From NCBI GenBank assembly GCA_021735405.1, contig JAIPHC010000003.1:1-39667 (forward strand): a DNA stretch of 39,667 bases. The letters are read 5' to 3'. The notes beneath the pieces are model-generated. The model had not been told where the DNA came from. It saw nothing but the letters and a program-made list of their open reading frames with translations, and made no database searches. Source of the DNA: Candidatus Omnitrophota bacterium (lineage in GTDB: Bacteria > Omnitrophota > Gorgyraeia > Duberdicusellales > 4484-171). The number at the start of each line of letters is the position of its first letter. Within the stretch, counting starts at the first letter, position 1. A program made the translations under genes and the position numbers. Positions 16,515 to 24,836 of this stretch are shown piece by piece.

Positions 16515-18003
16515 TTTTCTTTTTTTCCAAGGTGAAGAAAAAAGAGGTTCCTTTGCCCACTTCTGATTCAACCCAGATTTTTTCTTTATGGCTGTCGATT
16601 ATTCTTTTTACCAAAGAAAGCCCCAAGCCGCTTCCTTCAATCGCTTTCTTTTCCATGCTTTTTACCCGGTAAAATTCTTGAAATATTTTATCCAGGTCGT
16701 CTTGAGACATTCCAAATCCGGTATCAGCGATAGATATTATAGCTTTTTTGGCGTCATCTTTGCAACTAATTTTTATCTTTCCTGCCTCCGGCGTGAATTT
16801 GATAGCGTTATTAAGAATATTAATTAAAACCCTTTCAATTAAATTTTTATCCATATAAACAAAAAGCTTTTCCGGCGTATCTATTGTGATTTCTATATTT
16901 TGGGATTGACTTTGTGGTTCAAAGAAGCCTGCAACATTATTAATTAAAGGAACAATATCGCAAGGAATTATATTTATTTCTATTTTTCCCGATTCGATGC
17001 GAGAGATGTCTAAAAGAGTATTAACTATATCCATTAACTTATCAACATTTTTAACTACTTTCGCCAGCCTGTCTTTAGCTTTATCCGGCAGCTTACCAAA
17101 TTTTTCTTCGGCTAAAAGCGAAGAGAAGCCTTTAACCGAGGTAAGAGGCGTTCTTAGTTCGTGAGATACGCTGGAGATAAAATCCGATTTTGTTTTGCTG
17201 ATGGTTTCTACTTTTTGTAAACTTTTGGCGAGTTCTTTGGTCCGGGTTTTGATTTTATTTTCTAAATCTTCTTTGGTTTTATAAATTTGTTCAAAAAGGT
17301 CTATATTGCTTAAACATTTAGCTAAATACATACAGAGGATCAAAAAAGAATTTTTTGTAGTTTCTCTGATAAATTTAGAAGAAGCCAGCTCGGCTAAGAC
17401 AAAAATACTATAAATTTTATTTTCAGTTTTAATTGGGCAAATAAGTATATTTTTTGTGTTTAATTTGGATGAAAGGGTTTTGCATATTTCGGATTCAGGA
17501 GTTATTATATTTTTTTCTTTAAGGTAATTTTTATTTTTGAAAACAATATCGGAAACAGCTTTAACCTCTTCGGGCTTAAAACCGGTTTGGTATATTTGTT
17601 CTAAATCGGGAGAGCTTATAAGCAGACCTTTTTTAAAGCCAAATTTTTGGATGAGGTTGTTGTCTATTTTAAAAAAAAGCTCTTCGGCGCTAAGTAGATG
17701 GAGGCTGGAGGATATAAATTTTCTTAAAAGATTAAGTTTGTTAGCGCGGTCTTCTATTTCTTGCTGGTATATTTTAACATCCATATCGCTTTTTAAAATT
17801 ATTTTTGCCTGTTGGTCTAATCTTTCTAAAGAGCCATTTAGGTTAGAAATGGTTTCTTTTAGGTGGGAGATAATTTTTAGTTTTTTAACAATATAGAGGA
17901 AAATGATAATTATAGATAAAGTGAAAAATAAAGCGGTATTTAAAACAGTATCGACAGAAACATTTATGATTTCAGATATTAAGAAAAAGTTAATCCCAAA
18001 CAT
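16507..18003 (-). CDS. histidine kinase (TM - GAF-like - HisKA - HATPase_c)
   Basis: FISSVSHELRTPLTSVKGFSSLL, NILNNAIKFTP, DTGFGMS, GSGLGLSLVKRI. Confidence 0.93.
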   Translation of the reverse strand: MFGINFFLISEIINVSVDTVLNTALFFTLSIIIIFLYIVKKLKIISHLKETISNLNGSLERLDQQAKIILKSDMDVKIYQQEIEDRANKLNLLRKFISSSLHLLSAEELFFKIDNNLIQKFGFKKGLLISSPDLEQIYQTGFKPEEVKAVSDIVFKNKNYLKEKNIITPESEICKTLSSKLNTKNILICPIKTENKIYSIFVLAELASSKFIRETTKNSFLILCMYLAKCLSNIDLFEQIYKTKEDLENKIKTRTKELAKSLQKVETISKTKSDFISSVSHELRTPLTSVKGFSSLLAEEKFGKLPDKAKDRLAKVVKNVDKLMDIVNTLLDISRIESGKIEINIIPCDIVPLINNVAGFFEPQSQSQNIEITIDTPEKLFVYMDKNLIERVLINILNNAIKFTPEAGKIKISCKDDAKKAIISIADTGFGMSQDDLDKIFQEFYRVKSMEKKAIEGSGLGLSLVKRIIDSHKEKIWVESEVGKGTSFFFTLEKKKNE

Positions 18004-19117
18004 TTAATAACAACCCCCCGCTTTCTATATTGATATCTTGAGTCTCTGGGTCAGGGAAAAGATAATAATCGGAACAAATGCCAAATATTTCTTTTTTGGG
18101 AAAAATGGCCTCTTTTATATTTTCAATTTCTTTTACCGAATTCTGGCCCAAAATTTTTTTCCTGTTTAAGGAGTTAATTATAAAAACAGGGCCTTCTTCC
18201 GTATTTTTTTCTTTTCCCAGCCTGGCAATAAGGTGTTCTTTGGAATAGTGTTGCCTGAGAGTCGTTAAATTGCCCCTGGTTTTATTTCTTAAATTTCCTC
18301 TGAATAAAAAAGATCCATCTTCTAATATATCAACTATAGTTAGTAATCGGAAAGAATTTTTGCTTGATATCCCTAAGGGATAATAGGGGAAAAGGTGATT
18401 TTCGATAAAGCTGTTAAATTTCTCTTCAAAGTAATGCTTATAAATTTCTACAGCAGGTTTATTATTTATTTCATAAATTATTTGTTGCTTTGGATTGATT
18501 CGGGTTATGGTGAACGGTTTGCCGAAAACAACAAAATTTTGCAGGCGGAAAGTACTGGTAGCAATACCATCGAAAGTTAAGTTAACCAGCCCATTGCCCA
18601 CTCCTTTTTTGATGATAAAATCTTCCCGGGGCGAATACTTATGATGGTGGCCTGTTCCGGAAAAATTAATTAGTTTTCCGAGAGAAAAATTTAATCCTTC
18701 CAAAAAAGATAAAGAATTTACCTGAGGCGAGAGAAAGGATATAAGTTTTATGTCTTTTCTCTTAATTTTTTTAAAATATTTTTTTAAAATATATTCGATT
18801 TTTTCCGAATCTTGAGATCCGATAAATAAACTATTAATGTTTGTTTTTTCTTTGCAAATACAGCAGCCTATAATACCTTTTTCAATAAACGCGCCTTTAT
18901 AGATCAAAGAAGGGGCTTGGACTCCCAGTAAATTGGGGTTGTTTAAGGTGAGGTTAAAGATTCTCGACAATTCTTTAGGGTTGTAGTCGGGAGTAAAAAG
19001 GATAAAGATAAAAAAAGGCTTATTTCTAAATTTGGCTTTTATTTCTAAGGAAATTTGTTTTGCTGCTTCGCTTGCGTTTTTTTGGCTTAAATGGAGGGAG
19101 TATTGATTGTTTTTCAT
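17990..19117 (-). CDS. FIST-domain sensor protein
   Basis: FIST_N-like N-terminal half; FIST_C-like GLVNLTFDGIATSTFRLQNFVVFGKPFTITR...IIYEINNKPAVEIYKHYF. Confidence 0.75.
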   Translation of the reverse strand: MKNNQYSLHLSQKNASEAAKQISLEIKAKFRNKPFFIFILFTPDYNPKELSRIFNLTLNNPNLLGVQAPSLIYKGAFIEKGIIGCCICKEKTNINSLFIGSQDSEKIEYILKKYFKKIKRKDIKLISFLSPQVNSLSFLEGLNFSLGKLINFSGTGHHHKYSPREDFIIKKGVGNGLVNLTFDGIATSTFRLQNFVVFGKPFTITRINPKQQIIYEINNKPAVEIYKHYFEEKFNSFIENHLFPYYPLGISSKNSFRLLTIVDILEDGSFLFRGNLRNKTRGNLTTLRQHYSKEHLIARLGKEKNTEEGPVFIINSLNRKKILGQNSVKEIENIKEAIFPKKEIFGICSDYYLFPDPETQDINIESGGLLLNVWD

Positions 19118-19234
19118 AGATATTTTTTGCTTACCTGAATTTTATTTTGCTTAGATTTTAATAAACGGCAAAATATTCCACAGGATAAAGCTTATCATAA
19201 AGAAAAAAGGAAATCAATGCGTTAATCTATTAGA

Positions 19235-19263
19235 TTGACAAGCCAGATAAACTGTTTTATCAT
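19235..19263 (+). promoter_or_regulatory. promoter for the pilM operon
   Basis: TTGACA - 17 nt - TATCAT in the divergent FIST/pilM intergenic region. Confidence 0.6.
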
Positions 19264-19321
19264 ATTTGTATACCCAAATCTATCCCGTAAAAAAGGTTTA
19301 ACGCCAAAAAAGTAGCTAAAA

Positions 19322-20341
19322 ATGCTTCAAAAGACACAAAATAAAATTATTAAGTTTGTTAAAAAAAATTTGGTTAAAAAAAACAGCGAAACTTTTACCG
19401 CAGTTAATCTCGGCAATTATTTTACCAAGGGAATCGTAGTTAAAAAAGGCCAAATCGTTGATTATTTTATTGAAACCACAAAAGATTTTTCTGAAATTAT
19501 TGAAAAACTAAAGGTAGACAGAAAGACTTTTCCGAAAAAAATCAGAGCTTCCCTTAAAAGCCCAGCTTGTTTAGTGCGTTATTTTCCCTTTCCTAAAACA
19601 GACAGGAAAAAACTAAAGCAAGCTTTATACTATCAGCTGAATAAATTTATTCCTTATCCTCCCAAGGAAGTGTATTTTGATTATACAGTTTTAAAAGAAA
19701 TTGATTCTTCTCAGAATTATATATTATTAGCGGTAGCTAAAAAGGATTATATTGATTCAATTTTAGATTCTTTTAAGAAAAAAGGTATTTTAATTTCCGA
19801 AATTACTTTAGACAGTATTTCTCTGATTAATCTTTTTTTAGATAGATATCCGGAAAGTAAAAATCTAAATTGCTGTATTTTGGATATAGGGCATGGTTTT
19901 TCAACTATGAATATTTTGGAAAAAGGGGTTCCGTTTTTTAGCCGGGAAGCGAAATTTAGCGCAAAAGATATCGTAGAAATTATAACTCGAATAAAGAATT
20001 TATCGCAAAAAGAAGCGGGCAAGGTTTTGTTCGGCCTGGAGAAAAAAGATAGTTTATTTGCCCTTTTAGAAGAAAATATTTCAGATTGGTGTAAAGAAAT
20101 CAAGAATTCTTTTGATTTTTTTGAATTAAATAAAGGCAAAAATTTAGATAAATTATATTTAACCGGAGGTTTAGCTGCAATACCCGGTATTGCCGATATT
20201 TTTTCTGAAAATTTAGAAATGGATACAGAAATATTGCAGCCGGATAAAGCCGGCAGTTTAAATTTCAGTGATGATTTTCCCAGAAAAGAATATCAAGGCT
20301 ATAAGCATAATTTAGCAGTAAGTTCCGGCCTGGCTCTATAG
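19322..20341 (+). CDS. pilM: type IV pilus assembly protein PilM
   Basis: Actin-like fold motifs; LKQALYYQLNKFIPYPPKEVYFDYTVL; followed by PilN/PilO-like genes. Confidence 0.88.
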   Translation: MLQKTQNKIIKFVKKNLVKKNSETFTAVNLGNYFTKGIVVKKGQIVDYFIETTKDFSEIIEKLKVDRKTFPKKIRASLKSPACLVRYFPFPKTDRKKLKQALYYQLNKFIPYPPKEVYFDYTVLKEIDSSQNYILLAVAKKDYIDSILDSFKKKGILISEITLDSISLINLFLDRYPESKNLNCCILDIGHGFSTMNILEKGVPFFSREAKFSAKDIVEIITRIKNLSQKEAGKVLFGLEKKDSLFALLEENISDWCKEIKNSFDFFELNKGKNLDKLYLTGGLAAIPGIADIFSENLEMDTEILQPDKAGSLNFSDDFPRKEYQGYKHNLAVSSGLAL

Positions 20342-20345
20342 AAAA

Positions 20346-20915
20346 ATGAAAAAAATCGCAATAAATTTAAATCCTAAAAAACCAGATACTTTCAACCAAG
20401 GGCTGGAAAAAATTTTAGATTATACTCCTTTATTAGCGTTTTTGGTTATATTTTTTGCTTTGATAGCCGGCAGCGTAGGGGCATTTTCTTTAGTAAAGGC
20501 AAAAAAATACAATGGTTATCAAAATATATGGAAAAAGTGGGAGCCCAAAAACAACAAACTAACCAAGATTAAAGCTAACTTATCCGGTTTAAAAAAGGAG
20601 TCTCGCAAAGTAGAAAAAGCAATAACTCCTGCTTATACAGGCGTAAATTTATTAAATAGTTTTTTTTCTGCTTTACCGAAAAATATTTGGCTTAAAAACC
20701 TGCATTTTACCCAGAAGATGATTAATGTTGAAGGTTATATCGTAGAATGGGACAAAGACTCCTTGGCTTCTTTAGAAAATTTTATCGAAAGCTTAAAGGC
20801 TAATGAAAATTTTTTGCAGGAATTTAAAAGAATAGATATTAAGGATACCAAAAAAACAGATTTTAATGGGGTGGAAGTCACCCAATTTATTATAGAATGC
20901 AAAAAATTAAAATAG
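20346..20915 (+). CDS. pilN: PilN-like assembly protein
   Basis: Short cytoplasmic N-terminus INLNP, single TM, LLNSFFSALPKNIWLKNLHF. Confidence 0.78.
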   Translation: MKKIAINLNPKKPDTFNQGLEKILDYTPLLAFLVIFFALIAGSVGAFSLVKAKKYNGYQNIWKKWEPKNNKLTKIKANLSGLKKESRKVEKAITPAYTGVNLLNSFFSALPKNIWLKNLHFTQKMINVEGYIVEWDKDSLASLENFIESLKANENFLQEFKRIDIKDTKKTDFNGVEVTQFIIECKKLK

Positions 20916-21424
20916 ATAAGCAATTTATTGTTTTCATTGGTTTAGCCGTGGTGTTAGCAGCGGAACTGTTTATTTTTTTACCCTGGGGAATCGGCAGTAT
21001 TTCGAAAACAGGCAGGGCTGTCAAAAGGTTAAAGCAGAAAATCGAGACAACTAAAACCGAATGGCCTAAAAGGAAAGATTATTTAGCTAAGATAGATGAT
21101 TTAAAAAAAGAAATAGACAAAAATAAAAACAAAATAATAGCTTCCGGGCATGAATCCAAGTTAATTTCATTTATCTCAAAAAACAGCCAAAAGTATAACA
21201 TAAGAATTAAAGCAATTACACCTTTAGATTCCTATCCCGCGGAAGATAAAAAGTTTAACTATATTCCTTTTAGAATCGAAGCCGAAGGCGGCTTTCATGA
21301 CTTAGGTAATTTTTTAGCTTTTTTACAAAAAGATAATTATTTTTTTGAATTAAAAGAGCTAACCCTGGCCGGTTACAGGCCGAATAAAATCAATATTTTA
21401 TTATGTGGCCTAGAAGAAAAATAA
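20897..21424 (+). CDS. pilO: PilO-like assembly protein
   Basis: Single N-terminal TM, coiled coil, FRIEAEGGFHDLGNFLAFLQ. Confidence 0.78.
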   Translation: MQKIKIDKQFIVFIGLAVVLAAELFIFLPWGIGSISKTGRAVKRLKQKIETTKTEWPKRKDYLAKIDDLKKEIDKNKNKIIASGHESKLISFISKNSQKYNIRIKAITPLDSYPAEDKKFNYIPFRIEAEGGFHDLGNFLAFLQKDNYFFELKELTLAGYRPNKINILLCGLEEK

Positions 21425-21765
21425 TAAAGAGAAGTCTTTATTGCGCTGTTTTTTGTTTATTAAGCTCTTTATCTTTCGCCGATGATAAAGGGTATTTTTA
21501 TTCAAATAAAGAAAGAAACCCTTTTTATCCTTTAGTTGATTCTTACGGGAAAATTTTGATTCCTAAAAAAATCAATATTGCTAATATTTCTTTAGAAGGG
21601 ATAATTTATTCTAAAAAAAATCCGGTGGTAGCAATAAACGGAGAGATTTTAGAAGAAGGAGAACGTATCGGAGAATATACAATTGTAAAAATTGAAGAAA
21701 AAAAAGTCATTTTAAAAAAAGGCAATAAAAAATATAGTTTAAAGTTGGAGGTCGAAAATGATTAG
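21403..21765 (+). CDS. PilP/GspC-HR-like periplasmic protein
   Basis: Signal-like N-terminus, then ISLEGIIYSKKNPVVAINGEILEEGERIGEYTIVKIEEKKVILKKGNKKYSL. Confidence 0.65.
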   Translation: MWPRRKIIKRSLYCAVFCLLSSLSFADDKGYFYSNKERNPFYPLVDSYGKILIPKKINIANISLEGIIYSKKNPVVAINGEILEEGERIGEYTIVKIEEKKVILKKGNKKYSLKLEVEND

Positions 21766-23290
21766 GGGCTTAGGCAAGCTTGTAAAGTTATTTTTAATTT
21801 TTGGATTTTTTATGTTTTTTAGTTTTTCCTTAAGCCAGCCCGGGTTAGGCAAAATTTATGCCCAAAATTTTACCGAAAAACTTTCCCAAGGGCAGATAGA
21901 AGCTCTCAGGTTTAAGGATGCTAATATTAAAACCGTTATTCGTTCAATCGCTCAAAAGGCTTACCGGGATGGGGATAAGGTAAATATCGTTGCAAGCCCC
22001 GCTATTGAGGGAACCGTTACGGTAGATTTAGCCGATATCGATTGGCTTAACGCCCTGGAGGTGGTAATCAGGCCTTATGGTTATAGTTATGAGTGGATAG
22101 GGGAAAACACCATTGTTGTTGATACTACCGAAAAAATTACCGAGCGGGAAAAAAGAGATCAGGCTCGGCAGGAAGTTGAACGGCCTCAAACAGAAGTTTT
22201 TAATTTAAAATACATTGATGCCAATGACGCAAAGAAAGCTGTTGAGCCTTTGCTTTCACCGGTAGGCAGAGCTACGGTTTTAGAGATGACCGGCCAAGCC
22301 GGCTGGAAATTCGGCACAGATGTAACTAAAAGAGAAAGAACCGGTGAAAAAAGAGTGGCTAAAACAAAAGTTTTATTGATATCAGATGTTGCTAAGAGAT
22401 TGGCTGAGATAGAAGGTTTATTGAATTTAATAGATAAAAAACCAAAACAGGTTTTAATTAAAGCTCGAGTTATGGAAGTTAGTGAGGATTTGTTAGATGA
22501 TTTTGGTTTTCAATGGTTTACCGGAACCGACCCAGGCACAGAAATAGATATCGGTTCAGGTAAAGGGACAGGGTCTATAAAGCCTTTTGAACAGACCCCA
22601 TCTGTGTTTAATCCCGCCACAACGGCTCTTACACCTTCTTCTGGCCTGGAATTTGCTTTCAAAAAAATTACCGGCACTAATTTAGAGGCAGTCTTAAAAG
22701 CTGTAAAAGATGACGCCTATACTAATACTCTTTCAGCTCCGACAATTATGACTTTAGATAATCAGGAAGCATCAATTTTAGTGGGAGAAAAATATCCCAT
22801 CGTTAGCACAGAAGTCAGCACAGAGACTAATACCGTAACCGGAGGAGCCCTGGATTATTATCAAGATATAGGTATCCAGCTCAATGTTGTGCCCCAAATT
22901 TCAGGAGAGAACAAAGATTTCATAAATATGATTATTCATCCAGCTGTTACTTCATTAGGCGGAGAAGTAACTATTTCTTCAGCAGATGCTGATCTTGTTT
23001 CATACCCGAGGATAAATACCCGTGAAGCTGAAACACAGGTTTTAATGAAAGACGGTGAAACCATAGTTATTGGCGGATTGCTTAAAGATGTAAAATCAAA
23101 AGAAGAAATCGGGGTTCCTTTTTTAAGTAAGATACCAATTTTGGGCTGGTTTTTTAAGCGGCAAACAAAAGATACAGAAAAGATAGATTTATTGATATTT
23201 ATCACCGCTCATGTTATTGAGCCGGGTAAAATCAATTCTATAGAGTTGATTGAGTCTAGGAATGTTACCGACAAATTTAAAAAAGAATAA
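21758..23290 (+). CDS. pilQ: secretin (PilQ/GspD-type)
   Basis: STN-like FKDANIKTVIRSIAQKA; C-terminal VPQISGENKDFINMIIHPAV, IVIGGLLKDVKSKEEIGVPFLSKIPILGWFFK. Confidence 0.92.
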   Translation: MIRGLGKLVKLFLIFGFFMFFSFSLSQPGLGKIYAQNFTEKLSQGQIEALRFKDANIKTVIRSIAQKAYRDGDKVNIVASPAIEGTVTVDLADIDWLNALEVVIRPYGYSYEWIGENTIVVDTTEKITEREKRDQARQEVERPQTEVFNLKYIDANDAKKAVEPLLSPVGRATVLEMTGQAGWKFGTDVTKRERTGEKRVAKTKVLLISDVAKRLAEIEGLLNLIDKKPKQVLIKARVMEVSEDLLDDFGFQWFTGTDPGTEIDIGSGKGTGSIKPFEQTPSVFNPATTALTPSSGLEFAFKKITGTNLEAVLKAVKDDAYTNTLSAPTIMTLDNQEASILVGEKYPIVSTEVSTETNTVTGGALDYYQDIGIQLNVVPQISGENKDFINMIIHPAVTSLGGEVTISSADADLVSYPRINTREAETQVLMKDGETIVIGGLLKDVKSKEEIGVPFLSKIPILGWFFKRQTKDTEKIDLLIFITAHVIEPGKINSIELIESRNVTDKFKKE

Positions 23291-23308
23291 AAGAAAAAAT
23301 AATTATTC

Positions 23309-24115
23309 ATGAATAACTATCTGGCTGCTTACGGCCTCAAAACGATTCCTTTTAATATCACCTCCGATCCTGATTTTTTCTATCGAAGTTCAACTCATAA
23401 GGAAGTCTTATCTACTCTTATTTTTGGACTGCGGCAGAAAAAAGGTTTAATGGCAGTGATTGGTGAAGTGGGAACCGGGAAAACCACTCTTTGTAAAGTT
23501 TTTCTTAATCATTTACCTAAAGAAGTCAAAACCTCGGTGATTTTTAGTTCGCCTCAATTCAGCCAAACCCAACTGCTTAAAAATATCCTGGATGATTTTG
23601 GCCTTAAGCGGGAAAGGAAAAATCGTTTTGATTTAATAAAAAACCTGAATTCGTTTTTAATTGACACTTCTTTAAGCGGCGGCAACGCTTTATTGGTTAT
23701 CGATGAAGCGCAAAACTTAACTCCTAAACAGCTTGAACAAATACGGCTTTTATCTAATCTGGAAACTTCCCGCGAGAAATTATTACAGATTTTATTGGTT
23801 GGACAGCCAGAGTTGGAAGATAAACTAAACAATTTTAAGCTCAGGCAGATAAAACAAAGGATAGGCATAAAATGCAGGCTTTTGCCTTTACGAGAGGATG
23901 AAATAAAACAATATATTCAATACCGTATCGATAAAGCCGGGGTTTCTATTCTATCGATTGAACCAGAATGTTATAAAATTATTTATCAATTTTCTCAAGG
24001 AATACCAAGGCTGATAAATTTACTTTGTGAAAGAGTTTTACTTTTAGGTTTTGTCCAAGAAAAAAATCAAATTAATCCTTCGATGTTAAAGGTGTGCATC
24101 GAAGAACTGCAATGA
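23309..24115 (+). CDS. GspA/ExeA-type AAA ATPase
   Basis: YGLKTIPFNITSDPDFFYRS; Walker A GEVGTGKTTL; Walker B LLVIDEAQNL. Confidence 0.88.
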   Translation: MNNYLAAYGLKTIPFNITSDPDFFYRSSTHKEVLSTLIFGLRQKKGLMAVIGEVGTGKTTLCKVFLNHLPKEVKTSVIFSSPQFSQTQLLKNILDDFGLKRERKNRFDLIKNLNSFLIDTSLSGGNALLVIDEAQNLTPKQLEQIRLLSNLETSREKLLQILLVGQPELEDKLNNFKLRQIKQRIGIKCRLLPLREDEIKQYIQYRIDKAGVSILSIEPECYKIIYQFSQGIPRLINLLCERVLLLGFVQEKNQINPSMLKVCIEELQ

Positions 24116-24609
24116 GTATAATCTATGAAGCTTTAAAGAAAGCTGAAGGCAATTCTCCTGATTCTTTATCCGGCCAGGATAATCATCAAAGAAAATTCAA
24201 TCCTAAAAAAAATATCTTAATTATTTTAATTGTTGTATTCTCTGCGGCAGTTTTTATCCTATCTTATAATTTCTCTAAATTAAAACAAATTATTTTTTCT
24301 AGATTAGAGCCAGAGCAAAGCAGAACAACCGCTTCTCTAAAACAAGAAACTGAGCAGGCAAGGGAAGGCAGTCTATATAATGGTTTGAAAACAACAGCCG
24401 GAAAATCAGATTCAAAACAATCAGGATTTAGCCCCAGATTGGAAGGGATAATTTTTGATGAGAATGAACCCTTTGCGATTATCAATGGGAGGCGAGTTTA
24501 TCAAGGTGATGAAATAGGCGGTTTTATTGTGTCAAAAATAAAAACAGACAAGGTAGAGCTTCTTGACCCAGAAAGCGGGGAAACCAAAACTATTACAATT
24601 GATTTTTGA
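24112..24609 (+). CDS. GspB/ExeB-like protein with C-terminal HR-like domain
   Basis: MSIIYEALKKAE N-terminal motif, TM, C-terminal LEGIIFDENEPFAIINGRRVYQGDEIGGFIVSKIKTDKVEL; start moved to 24112. Confidence 0.68.
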   Translation: MSIIYEALKKAEGNSPDSLSGQDNHQRKFNPKKNILIILIVVFSAAVFILSYNFSKLKQIIFSRLEPEQSRTTASLKQETEQAREGSLYNGLKTTAGKSDSKQSGFSPRLEGIIFDENEPFAIINGRRVYQGDEIGGFIVSKIKTDKVELLDPESGETKTITIDF

Positions 24610-24648
24610 ATTAGTGCGATATTATTATAGCTGTGGAAAAAATTTAAT

Positions 24649-24811
24649 GTCATTGCGAGCGCAATGAGCACCTGCCTGCTGGCAGATAGGAAGCGACGAA
24701 GTAATCTCTCTATAGCGTCATCCTGAGCCCCCTTCGACTTCGCTCAGGGCAGGCTCCGGGCGAAGGATCTCATTCATCATAGAGATTCTTCGGTTTCGCC
24801 TCAGAATGACA
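24649..24811. repeat. composite nested palindromic repeat between convergent genes
   Basis: GTCATTGCGAGC..AAGCGACGAAGTAATCTC and GTCATCCTGAGC..CGAAGGATCTC..GAGATTCTTCGGTTTCGCCTCAGAATGACA units, with inner palindromes. Confidence 0.8.
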
Positions 24812-24836
24812 TTGAGGTTATTTCGGGCTTTGCCTT

